64,000 nucleotides of DNA from contig NC_046683.1 of assembly GCF_009870125.1 (NCBI RefSeq), forward strand, positions 56,993,869-57,057,868, given 5' to 3'. This DNA comes from Drosophila pseudoobscura. Its lineage: Eukaryota; Arthropoda; Insecta; Diptera; Drosophilidae. The translations under genes and the position numbers were made by a program. Shown in pieces: positions 49,401-58,924 of this stretch; within the stretch, counting starts at the first letter, position 1; each line of letters starts with the position of its first letter. The notes beneath the pieces are model-generated. The model worked only from the letters and a program-made list of their open reading frames with translations. It was not told where the DNA came from and did no database searches.

Positions 49401-50526
49401 CTTGAGACAAAACCCTAATTATCTCCCCCAAAAAACTCTTAAACTATTTTCCCGTTCAAATTCCTCCAAAAAACTGTGCGTCTGCGTCTGCGCATTGCTG
49501 CAATCAAAATGAAACCAAATCAGTTTTTTTTTGTGTATTTTTTGTGGCATATCAAAGGAAAATCCCGACTTTAAATCGCGATTTCAGCAATAAATTCCAA
49601 TTCATTTGTTGATCAATCGGCTGTCCCCACTATATATATATATATATATTATAAGATTAGTGCTTTATGTCACGGGGGCGGCAGGGGGGGGGGGTGGAGG
49701 TGGGCGATGATTATGATGAATGATGGGGGTTGGGAAAATTTGCAATTGGCAAAGTCGTACGACACATCCAACAGCAGCAAAATAAAACCAACTTCAATAA
49801 AAAAAAAGGGGACACAGCACACAACAAAAACAACTCAAGATTGTAAACACGTTTCGGGTTTGTGTTGCTGCGGTGTGTGGCATGGCATTAATGGGCCAAG
49901 GGGCGTGGCAATATGTACTGGCTATACTCTTGAGCTGGGAGTACTTTGATTTTGGACAGATGGAGGGATCCCTCAACACCTGGTAAAATACAATTTAAGA
50001 GTAGCATTAGAGAAAGTTCTCCTCCAAAGAAGAAGTCTTTGTGGTAGACATATAGTCATCAAACCATAGTTCTATGTACTTTTTTATATTCTCTTTGGAA
50101 ATGTGTCTCAAAACGATCAAAGATCAAAGACTATCCCAAGCTACGGAACCCAAAACTTGCCTTCTTAGCTTAATTTTGGATGGGCATGGGCTTTTTCGTT
50201 TTGTCGATAGAAATAAAAAAGGATAATCGATAAATATCAGTCACGAAAATAATCAAAGATCGATATTCAAGAGTATCTAAAGCTGCGGCTCTCGGAACTC
50301 GCATTTCTTTCGTGTTTTTGTGGCTAAAAGAGAGACCGACTTGTCACGCACTTTTGTTGCTGTTGTTGCTATTTTGTTTTGGTTGTCTCTTTTAGCCAAG
50401 TTAGCTTGTTGTTGTGGTAGTTGCAGCAACTACAACAACATTTAACCATTGAATGTGGTTTTCGGAGGCAGGGGTATGCACTATAAATATAAATTTGTTG
50501 TCATTTACCTGCTTGGGCGCATCCAT
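31215..50526 (-). CDS. Unrecognised low-complexity single-pass membrane protein, interlocked with nudC
   Basis: Proposed coding exons, 5' to 3', are 50526-50509, 32107-31817, 31738-31306 and 31243-31215. They total 771 bases (256 residues) with frame kept throughout. Exon 1 encodes only MDAPKQ and ends at a donor CAG/GTAAAT; exon 2 starts [11 protein letters not shown]. Even without exon 1, the ATG opening exon 2 would serve as a start. Residues ~17-100 are Ser-, Gln- and Ala-rich. A better conserved-looking part follows ([37 protein letters not shown]). A basic [12 protein letters not shown] patch precedes one membrane segment ([20 protein letters not shown], ~residues 223-246) and a 10-residue tail MRARDMPKS. 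Topology is probably N-terminus cytosolic, like a tail-anchored or type II protein; this is inferred from the basic flank. No function is assigned. Exons 2-4 are well supported; the 18-base first exon is less so. Confidence 0.72.
35483..35520. repeat. (ACCA)n microsatellite
   Basis: About nine ACCA-type units, two of them with substitutions (CGAACC, AAGCAACC), in the shared intron of nudC and the membrane-protein gene. Confidence 0.85.
37850..37986. repeat. Compound CA / GA microsatellite cluster
   Basis: (CA)n at 37850-37868, then (GA)n at 37885-37909 and again at 37955-37986. The GAGAG content could bind GAGA factor (Trl), which is inference. It lies in nudC intron 3. Confidence 0.8.
40732..40737 (+). 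terminator. Poly(A) signal of nudC
   Basis: AATAAA, within AATAAATAAAT, lies ~250 bases after the nudC stop at 40481. The 3' UTR between them is rich in CA, CTAC and ACAC words. Confidence 0.65.
43469..43660 (+). repeat. ATTCAAATTT repeat family, unit 3
   Basis: Opens with acaagagtacaggatattcc. It ends with atcgtttttcaaattcaaat followed by ttaaattcaaa. The same opening (ccacaggatatgg) and ending occur in order at 46.81 and 46.97 kb, with a variable middle that contains tatcgat words in each case. Confidence 0.5.
46387..46424. repeat. CTCTCG/GAGAG tract
   Basis: Alternating CTCTCG and CTCTCT units. On the opposite strand these are GAGAG words of the kind bound by GAGA factor. Intronic to the membrane-protein gene. 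Confidence 0.8.
46814..46964 (+). repeat. ATTCAAATTT repeat family, unit 1
   Basis: Begins gatcgattcatgttagaaaa with gtgccacaggatatg, passes through cagctactcct and ctatcgattg, and ends atcgttttttcaaatttaaa. It forms a direct tandem pair with the next unit. Confidence 0.65.
46973..47108 (+). repeat. ATTCAAATTT repeat family, unit 2
   Basis: Begins gatcggtgtatgttagaaga with gcgccacaggatatgg, passes through tagctactcct and gtatcgattt, and ends gtttttcaaattcaaatttg. The order of shared words is the same as in unit 1, so the two are tandem duplicates at roughly 75-80 percent identity by eye. Confidence 0.65.
49073..49092. repeat. (TG)n microsatellite
   Basis: Ten TG units, uninterrupted, in the membrane-protein gene intron. 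Confidence 0.9.
49631..49649. repeat. (TA)n microsatellite
   Basis: Nine TA units, followed within 50 bases by a G-rich tract (49,677-49,705). Confidence 0.9.
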
Positions 50527-50559
50527 GGTTGACCCAATGAGCGTAAGGGAGATGACTAT
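50527..50559 (-). other. 5' UTR part of the first coding exon of the membrane-protein gene
   Basis: A minus-strand acceptor-like TTGTAG (at 50565-50560) precedes a short leader ending GTCAACC before ATG, a fair Drosophila start context. If the acceptor is used, the exon is 50559-50509 and further non-coding exons lie to the right, perhaps near 59.5 kb or beyond the window. Confidence 0.35.
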
Positions 50560-51629
50560 CTACAAGGAGTACACACGTGGGTGGCTGGGATGGCAATAGT
50601 TCCACTCGATCGAATTTCAATTAGAGTACTTTTTCCTTCCACTCTTTCGCTTTTCGTCTTTCGTCTTGTCTTTGTTTCACTTTTGAGTCTACTTTGCGTT
50701 TATTTACAAGTTTTTTTTGGGCTTAGTTTTGAAGGTTATCAGTGGATATTCCGTTCGTTATTTTACAATTATTTGTAACTTTTGAAGTGTGTCACTTTTT
50801 TTTTTGGGTGTGTTTTCGATTTCTTTCACGCGCAATGCAAAAAAAATTTTGAATTTCGACAATTTTTCAACTTCTGCCACAACTTGAATCTTGAATTTTG
50901 GAAATGATCAATTTTCGCATTCACTGGAAAACTTGTTCGGAAAACTCGGATTCAGATTCGAAGCTTTTGGCGGATATACTGGATATGGAAATGGAAATAT
51001 GGTAGCTATAAGGTAGCTGCTGTGGAACGGCTGAGCCAAATTGAACGCAACTGTTGAGTGCTTTTTCTGATCTGCTCTTTGCTCTGCTCTGATCTGCTCT
51101 TTGCTCTGCTGACGCGTGCACACTCCGTTGCGGCTGTGCGGTGAATGACGGCGACTGCGGCCGCCCCATGCCTCAAGTATTAAACAAAAAATTGTACATT
51201 AAACATTGTTTGCACACACACACACACAGAGACACACAGGCAGAGATAGAGACAGAGAGTAGTGCTGCAGAGAGCATAGATAGATACTCGTACAAGGAGA
51301 GGGGTGTAGCGGTGTGCGGCGGGCGGCGGGTATAAAGGTGTTTAATTTCTATGGCGCTTTTTTTTTGGTGCTTTAGTTTGATGCTGAACTTTTGCGGTTA
51401 ATGCCAAAAGTTTGATTGGGCTGAGAGAGTACAGTAGTGAGAAGAGAGGAACAGGAGTGCAGAGAGGGAGAGCGGAGAGTGCTAGGAGCAGCGATCAGCA
51501 GTGCAGAGTGAATCTAGGACTGGGATCAGCAGTGTTGAGAAAGTGGGAACAGTGCTGTGAGAACAAGAGTGGGGAACAGTTCTAGAAGTGGGCACCATGG
51601 ATTGTGTAGAGCAGCAAGCGACTCCTGCA

Positions 51630-51709
51630 GAGTGGGAACAGTAGCTACAGGAGAGTGGGAACAGTAGACACAGGAGAGTGGGAACAGTAGGCACAGGAGA
51701 GTGGGAACA
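51630..51709. repeat. 23-bp tandem repeat
   Basis: Units start at 51630, 51653, 51676 and 51699 (partial). Each reads gagtgggaacagtag, then a variable 2-base step, then acagga. The preceding ~200 bases (51,425-51,630) contain many degenerate pieces of the same words (gtgggaacag, agcagtg), so the array probably grew from a purine-rich precursor. Confidence 0.9.
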
Positions 51710-52100
51710 GCTGTGCTGCGAAAGCTACAGCCACGGCCGCGCCGCAGCTGCAACGCCGGCAGAGGCGCTGCAGTTTCAATATCAAGGTCACAATAGTTTC
51801 CATTTCATTCCGTGGCCTTTTCTCTCCCTCTTTTTCTGTTCCCATTTGCTGGAATCTAGGCGCCAACCAACTCCAATTGTGTAATGCACATTTAATTGTT
51901 CCTCTCCCACATGCGGGGCTGCCATGGGGGCCATACATATACAAATATCTCCAAAAGTCTGATCAACTTTTTGCTGGAAATTGTGAAATAGGTTTTTTTT
52001 TTGTTTGGGTGTTTCTTTTTTTTTTGGTTTTTTTCGGTAAGTCTGCTGCCTTTTAGCACGTACACAAAAGAGAAGAGATGGATAAAGATAGATAGTTAAA

Positions 52101-52128
52101 AAGAGAGAGAGGGAGAGAGAGAGAGAGC
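52101..52128. repeat. GA microsatellite
   Basis: (GA)n with two GG interruptions; GAGAG words could bind GAGA factor. Confidence 0.85.
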
Positions 52129-54354
52129 TTGAGTGGCGACCTTGACACATATTTCGGTGGCGGCTGAAGTCAACGACACCTGTTCCAATGGTGGGAGGGG
52201 GATAAAACGTGTTGTTGGAGCTTGGATTTTTATGAATGACTCATGCATGAGAAAGCGACGAGCAGGAGAGAGGGGGGAAGAGTATGCCAATGAGTTAGAG
52301 AGAGATGGCTGTATGAGAGAGTATTGGGGCAATGAACTTGATTTCAATGGGGATTTGAATGTGTTTGAAATGGTTTAAACGATGGAAAATGCTTCAGTTA
52401 TCGAATGCAGATGCCATTGCAGGGGATCTTGTTATACAATCCTCGTATAACATATATAAAAGGCGTAATAAAAGGGTAAGTGAAGGCAGGAGGAGTATAC
52501 CAATAATAACAGATACAACACACCCTGAGAAATGATGAAAAAATATATAATAAAAACCATACAATGTTAAACGATTATAGATATACCATAGGGGAAAAGA
52601 TACAATATTTAATACGATTTCCGAAATCTGTATAACAGTTAATACTACTCCCCCCCCCCACTCGCTGCCCACAAATAACCCATAAATCAATGGCACCACC
52701 CCAGGCATCAATTCACATTTCATCAACTGGGAATTAACGTTCCGTTCGGAATACCATCTGATAAATACGAAACATTGGGAACTCCCCCACGAATCGAATC
52801 AACGCTGCTGTGCTATCTGTATCCCCCTCCCCTGCACTCCCCGCCACTGCCCTGCGACATCTCGCCACAAAAAATCCAAAAAAAAAGAAACCTTTATTTT
52901 TTATTGATTATCGCATAGCCGAGACTCGTATTGTATTGCCGATGGTCAGTTCTGTTTTTGTTTGCCCCATGACGAGGCAGATTTTCCAGGCCAACGGCTG
53001 TGCCACGTCCCCCGTCCCCCGTACCCCGGCCCCCGCCATCGCTTTGCAGCTTAAGACCCGGCTTAAACGGCTCTGTTTAGCATTCAGCTGCGAATTGCCT
53101 GTTAATTTCTAGCCAAAATATTGTTGTATTTAGCCCCAGTCCCCACCAGTCAGTGCCTCCCTGCCTGGCCGCCACAACACAATGGACAGAAAGACAGGAA
53201 AGTGGATCAGAGCTCAGAAAAGAACCTTGGCTGAAATGCAAATTAAAAATAATATTTTCCCCTACGCTTTGCAGGAGGGAGGGGCGGTGGGCAGAATTAA
53301 TGCCAGATCCGACGAGGCCTGGGGTCTCAGGCGAGGTGGGAGGGGTGGGGGAGGAGGCAGCATTTGATCGCTTGACAAATGCCAAAACCACGGGCCAGCC
53401 GCCGCCTCGCCATCCGCCAGCCTTGGCAGCGACTTACCCGCGCGGCTGCTAGTCGCTGAGGGGTTTTCTGTCCAGCTCTTAAGCTCTGGCTCGGGCTCTG
53501 TCTCAGGCTTTAATTACAGTTACTACTCGCTCTAACGGTGTCTAAGCTGACATTTTGCATGGCTCGAATGGCTCGAACGGATCGAATGGGTCGCAGGGGG
53601 ATCGGGGGAGAAAAGATAAAACCAAACCCAAGTGCAAAAGTCATGATTAGACAAGAGGGAAAAAATATGCCTTGGAATGTGGCAGGGATTTGTGGGAAAC
53701 TGTGGACTACTGGAAGAAATCCAGGAATGCAACGTGCGCTCTTTGCTTAAGCAATAATAGCGAGAGAGAGAGAGAGAGGAGCGGAAAGGATAAACAATCC
53801 ACACACGATGCAAGCGCTGAAGTAGAAACAGAAAAGGACAGCAATATAGTAAAGATCCTCTCCCGCTGCAGCAAATGAGAACAAATGACAAGGGTACCAA
53901 AGAGAGCATCATAAAGAGAGTAAGCTTTAGGCCGAGCTTCCGCTCTTGCACATTACTTCATTTTCTCTCCGCCCCCGCAATCGATGCGTTCATTTGGAAA
54001 TCAGCTCCGCGTTCTTTTGTGATTTTTTCCCCGTGAAAAGCGGAAAAGTGATGCAAAAACATCGGGCAATGGTCGCGCAGGCGTGTGAAAAGTATTGGGC
54101 ATGCAAATATGTTCCCAAAGGCAGAAAATAATAGAAAACAGGAAAATGGCGGGCAAAGCTCTGTCTCAATGTGCGAAGGTGAAGTGAAGTTATTTCGGTG
54201 GAAAAAAGCACGAAAAAACGGAAGCGGAACGCCCTCGATCTCGTTAATGCCAAGAGCTGCCTTGTTTTCTTTTTTGGCACGTGGTTTGCGGCTCGGTTCG
54301 CGGTGTCGGTATCACTGTGTGTGTGTGTGAAGAGAACAAAATGTAAACAAAGCA

Positions 54355-54363
54355 GCGCCACCT
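54355..54363 (-). promoter_or_regulatory. dCTCF core-like site
   Basis: On the minus strand AGGTGGCGC, identical to the core of the Drosophila CTCF motif; the flanking 5' half does not match well. It lies in non-coding DNA. Occupancy is not known. Confidence 0.35.
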
Positions 54364-54620
54364 ATGGAGATCTCGTGCATCATGGCAAAATAAACGGTAC
54401 TATCTAGATATCCAAGTGTAATACAGGTGAGTCATAGAAATGATAGGCCTGGCCTCTCCTGCTGTCCAACTGTTATACCCTTTTAGCCACTCGATTTCTT
54501 GCCAATTTTCCATAATTAACATTCCAAAAATGCTATAAATCTTTGCTAGATTTTATGACAACTCTAATTACCAATAATCGCAGGTGTTAAATGATCTAAA
54601 GAGTGGAAAATTAGAGGCTA

Positions 54621-54654
54621 TAGGTGGGTAGGTGGGTAGGTGGGTAGGGGGGGA
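54621..54654 (+). repeat. (GGTGGGTA)n with G-quadruplex potential
   Basis: Three GGTGGGTA units run into a G7 tract. This gives four G-runs of at least three separated by loops of seven bases or fewer, the usual quadruplex pattern. Confidence 0.7.
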
Positions 54655-55646
54655 TGACCAATGTCGCATTGCTTATCGGTCGTTGAACGAGAGGCCGAGA
54701 CGTTTATTAGCATTCTTTTTCGCTTAAACGAACAAAACATTTTGGCAAATCCATTGGCTACGCTCAACATGAATAACTTAATAAATAATATAAATTAAAA
54801 AACATAAACAAAAAAATAATATATTATGGTGTCTGTCGAGTGACGTGCAGCTGTCAAAACTGTTCGAAAAGACAGCGGTGGCACTGAAGAGTGGCAGAGT
54901 GGCAAAGTGGAGACCCCGGACTCGTGCCTCGTTTAATTTTTCGGTAGCTCAATCAAATTATAATCCGCGTCCGAAAACTATCAAGAAATAACAAGCTTGC
55001 AAATTATTTACAATTAATACGTACATGCTCGTACGTATCCCCGAACGGAGTATGCATGCGAAAACTACAAAAAACATATACTCGTATCTACAAGATATGG
55101 AAACCTTCAACTGACTGCGGTTTCGAGCATTCAGTTTTGAGGCTGATTTCAGGCCAGATTTCAGATTTCAGATTTCACTGGGCTGAGGCTATGCGATGGA
55201 CGGATATCAACTGCCCTTGCCACTGTTTTTTCTTTTTTTTTTTGTGTTTCTTTCTGTTTTGCTAAACGCTCCCTCTAAGGTCTCTCTGCGAAAGCGGTGG
55301 CAAAGGCCTCTGTCAAGGCTCCAAAGTTGTGGAAATGGAATGAAAGGTATCGTAAAGTATCGTATTGGAAATATGTGGAGTATGGTATATCCTGTTCTAA
55401 GGCGAAAGAGGAGAGCTGGCGCTGGGGGGGGCTTTTTGGTGGGCCTTCTCTTCGACTGCCTGGGGTATGCTTGGGACGCTCTTTTGATAAGTCGTGCCAC
55501 CTGATAGAAGTGCCGTGAAAGTAGCCAGAGGAAGCGCCACTAAATCAATCCAGTACTGCGGGTACCCATTGAACCAAGAATTCAGTTGACTAGCGGATCC
55601 CATTGATCTAGTGATCTACAAAAATTCTCCCCAAATCTCCTCAGTT

Positions 55647-55997
55647 CATATAACAGTTTGAAACAGCCTCCTTTTTGTATCATTTAAATGGTAAATTAGC
55701 TACGTATAACAATTCATATAACAGTTTGTAGCAGCCTTTCTTTTGTATTATTTAAAATTTTAAATTAGCAATGTATAACAGTTTGTGTAACAATTAAACA
55801 CACAGTTCTTATGACATTTAGTAGAACAGTACATATAACAGTTTGTTTAAATTAAATGGTAAATTTGAAAAGTAAAACTGTTGGTATAACAGTTAATATG
55901 AAATGACATTTAGTATATATATAGTAGCCTCCCTTTAGTATCATTTAAATAATCATCGAGTAACGTTCCCCATATAACACTTGGCTGCCGTATAACA
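55647..55997. repeat. Degenerate ~90-bp repeat built on CATATAACAGTTTG
   Basis: The order catataacagtttg, agcagcct, ttttgtat, atttaaat, ggtaaatt, tataaca recurs about four times with drift. Related words (tataacagttaatact) occur near 52,631. It is AT-rich and non-coding. Confidence 0.65.
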
Positions 55998-57660
55998 CGA
56001 TCCAAATTCAATTTGTTACATTCTTCGAAGGCGTCTAATGTTGTTGTGCTTAATGTTGATAATTTCTTGCATTTTTCCAAGTCAAGTGGTTTCCGGCTCT
56101 TTTGTTCGGAGTTACCCATTCGTCTACCCCTCCGCACGTACGAATGTCTATCTCTCTGGCTGTCTATCTAATGGCCAATTTCGATTCTTTATAGACCCCA
56201 TTAGGAGAGCAAGAGCCCCCAAGCACCCAAGCAGGCCCTCTCTCTCTCCCTCTCTCTCTGTGTGTGTGTGTTTTGTATAACAACTCCATTTACTGGTTAA
56301 TGGTTAATGTTTAATGGCCATTACTCATCATCTGCGTATACTTGATATTTGTTGAACGCTCTCAAGAGACCTTCACAGAAAGAGTGGCGGAATGGCAGAG
56401 GCAGGGTCTGCGAGGCGTGGGCCGCCTGGACACGCATCACGGAACTGGAACTCTTCCGGAAGAATTGCTCGGAAATCCGTCTTTGTCTTTGATTTATTAC
56501 ACACCAGCCGCTGCCCTGCCGCTGCCTCTGCCGCTGCCCTGCCTCTGCCCTCTGCGGAGATCTGTGTTCGTTTTGGCTAATTGCTGGCTCTGCCTGGCCC
56601 TCGAATGTAATCCACTTCCACTCTCAAGTTCTGATTTACTGATTTAGCTGATGGAAGCGGAACGTACTTCCTCGTTTCAATTAGACTCGAATTGTGGACT
56701 CGACGGCTGGTGGTTGATGGTTGCTGGTTGATGGTGCACATGCCACAAACAGGGTCATTCATTGGCGTTGCAGAAGAAGGGTTTTGCCGTTTCCCACGCC
56801 GACGCTTTGGTTCGGTTTTGCCGTTCCATTAAAAATGAGTATCACAAATGGATTTGCATTCATTAATGGTACAATCTCCGGTTCTCCATCGTTACCTAAT
56901 GAATACGTTACCCACACCAGCACACCTCCCTCTGTGCCCCTCTCTCCCCCTCTCTCTGAATCGATTTGCCAGATCATTTGGCATTATATAAATAAACATT
57001 AGAGATACTCGTTGAAACGTTCAACGCGTTTGATAATTGCTCGTGTGCCCCACACACACACACCCATACTGGTGCTGAGAGTCCAATCAATTGCCTAGCA
57101 ACGACAGACGACATTCAGTCTCCCTCCATTCTAGATCTCCCGATTGAGTGGGTGGTGCGGGGTGGTGCGGCTTGTGGACCCACCTGCCCAGCAGCCAAAG
57201 GGTTAACGACAGATGGCTGAAATATCGCAATATCATGGGGCAATTATGAACGGGTCTGCTTTTTCAGTGTGCCTTAATGTGCGACTACGTGCATTAATTG
57301 TTCGGCCACATAAAACAGGGCCAAAAGGGGCTCACCGTGGCCAGCAGTGGGGTGGGGAGGGGAGGGGAGGGGAGTCGGAGTGTGGGGTGAGTACAACAGG
57401 TGGCAGGGTGACTGCAGTTGCAGCTGGTGCTGCTGCTGGTGCTGCTGCCAGATGCCAGATGCCGGGTTCAAACTTACACTGGACTACAGGATGCGATGGG
57501 AGATTCGAGAGATGCAAATTGTCGGAGAAAGGTGTGAGGGCGGGCAAATCCATTTAAGCCAAAGGTTTGCCTTGAAGATTTCCCTGAGATTTCCGCTCAA
57601 CTGAAAATACTTTTCACTCATTGATCTCTGGATTTACCTTTTCCAGCTAGCCTCCCTCTA

Positions 57661-57960
57661 TTCATCCTCGATCCATCCCCGATCCATACTCAATCCATCC
57701 TCAATCCATCCCCAATCCATGCCCAATACATCCTTAATCCATCCCCGATCCTTCCCCAATCCATCCACTATTCATCCCTAATCCATCTCCAATCCATCCT
57801 CAATCCATCCGCAATCCATCCCCAACCCATCCTTAATCCATCCCCAATCCATCCCAAATCCATCCCCAATCCATCCTCAATCCACCTCCAATCCATCCCC
57901 GATCCATCCCCAATCCATCCTCAATCCATCTCCAATCCACCTCCAATCCATCCGCGATCC
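57661..57960 (+). repeat. CAATCCATCC minisatellite
   Basis: About thirty 10-base units of consensus CAATCCATCC fill 300 bases, most with one substitution (CGATCCATCC, TAATCCATCC, CAATCCACCT). It is C-rich on the plus strand and reads through without a long open frame. Confidence 0.95.
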
Positions 57961-58183
57961 TGTTGTCTAGTGTTCTCTAATGCCTCACTTTGCAAATTCG
58001 AATTTCAAATTCAAATTCAAATAAATATGTCATTTGCGGGGCAGCGACTGCTGCAACAATTTTTATACATCTACATTTCTGTGTTGATATTTTTTTATAG
58101 ATTTCTACATCTGCTGTTGAGTTATGAATGCGAAATGCTTAAGGCAATTGCCAATCGTAAAGATATACACGCTGCACATATAT

Positions 58184-58189
58184 ACCTAC

Positions 58190-58226
<37 letters not shown>
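58184..58226. repeat. (TATC)n microsatellite
   Basis: About ten TATC units, the longest clean tetranucleotide run in the window, preceded by a TACC variant. Confidence 0.95.
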
Positions 58227-58899
58227 GATGTAGTGCATCAGCAGCAGCCGCAGCAGCAGATGTGAGAGAAAAAAGGCACAAATTAGACACGATTTTCATT
58301 TGACGAATACACGATTCCCACCTCCGCCCCCTCCGACGCCACCATGTCCATACCCATATGGAATGACAACATTTATATGGAATACATACACAGATGCAAA
58401 TGCAGATACAGATGCAGATACAGATGCAGATATATGCATATCGTAGCAAATGATGATGAGATGTTCAGGTTTTTATGGAGGAGATTGAGTCGGAGACCCC
58501 AAAGGTGATAATCACAGCAGCAGTTTACCCTTTTTTTCCCCTCTCTTTGCTAATTGGATCTTAAATTACAGGCCTCCCCTCTAAACAGCTGAGTGGCAGA
58601 GCTGGAAAGGGGCTGCAGGAGGGGGGTGGGTAGATACTATATTTATTGTATCTTTAGTAGGGCACACAGCTGTTCAAGCAAGCATTCAGATTGAAGGAGA
58701 TTTATCGCTTAAGCCAGCTGCCAGCACACACAGGTCTCCAAGCACCTCCTGCCATTGGTAGCTCCTTGGGCCAGAGAATTGGAATCCATTAGCCTTTATT
58801 CGCTCCCCTGAATGTGCCCCAAAACGTGGGCTGCAACGAAAATCAACCCATCAATCAGTCATTTTCCGAACCGACCCTGAAGTCGGAATATAATCGACA

Positions 58900-58924
58900 C
58901 AACAGAACAGAACAGAACAGAACA
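58900..58924. repeat. (ACAGA)n microsatellite
   Basis: Five ACAGA-type pentanucleotide units in non-coding DNA. Confidence 0.9.

Larger units (their letters stand above)
40760..50508. other. First coding intron of the membrane-protein gene, part downstream of nudC
   Basis: About 9.7 kb without a credible coding exon. Contents include the ATTCAAATTT-containing repeat units (43.47-43.66, 46.81-46.96 and 46.97-47.11 kb), a CTCTCG tract at 46387-46424, (TG)n at 49073-49092, (TA)n at 49631-49649 and G runs near 47,372 and 49,686. A stem-loop lies at 50322-50397. The remainder looks like ordinary AT-rich fly intronic DNA. Confidence 0.55.
50560..57660. other. Non-coding region right of the membrane-protein gene start
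   Basis: No supported coding exon in about 7 kb. It holds the 23-bp tandem repeat (51,630-51,709), GA tract 52101-52128, C run near 52,651, a dCTCF-core-like site at 54355-54363 and a G-quadruplex-type tract at 54621-54654. The ATAACAG repeat lies at 55,647-55,997 and a second G-quadruplex-type tract at 57349-57373. It is either a 5' UTR intron of the minus-strand gene or intergenic. Confidence 0.5.

Noticed and set aside
51482..51753. Minus-strand frames with repeated VPTLLCLLFPLSC-like units
   Set aside because: This protein-like periodicity is just the 23-bp tandem repeat translated in several frames; there is no start context and the non-divisible period changes the frame at each unit.
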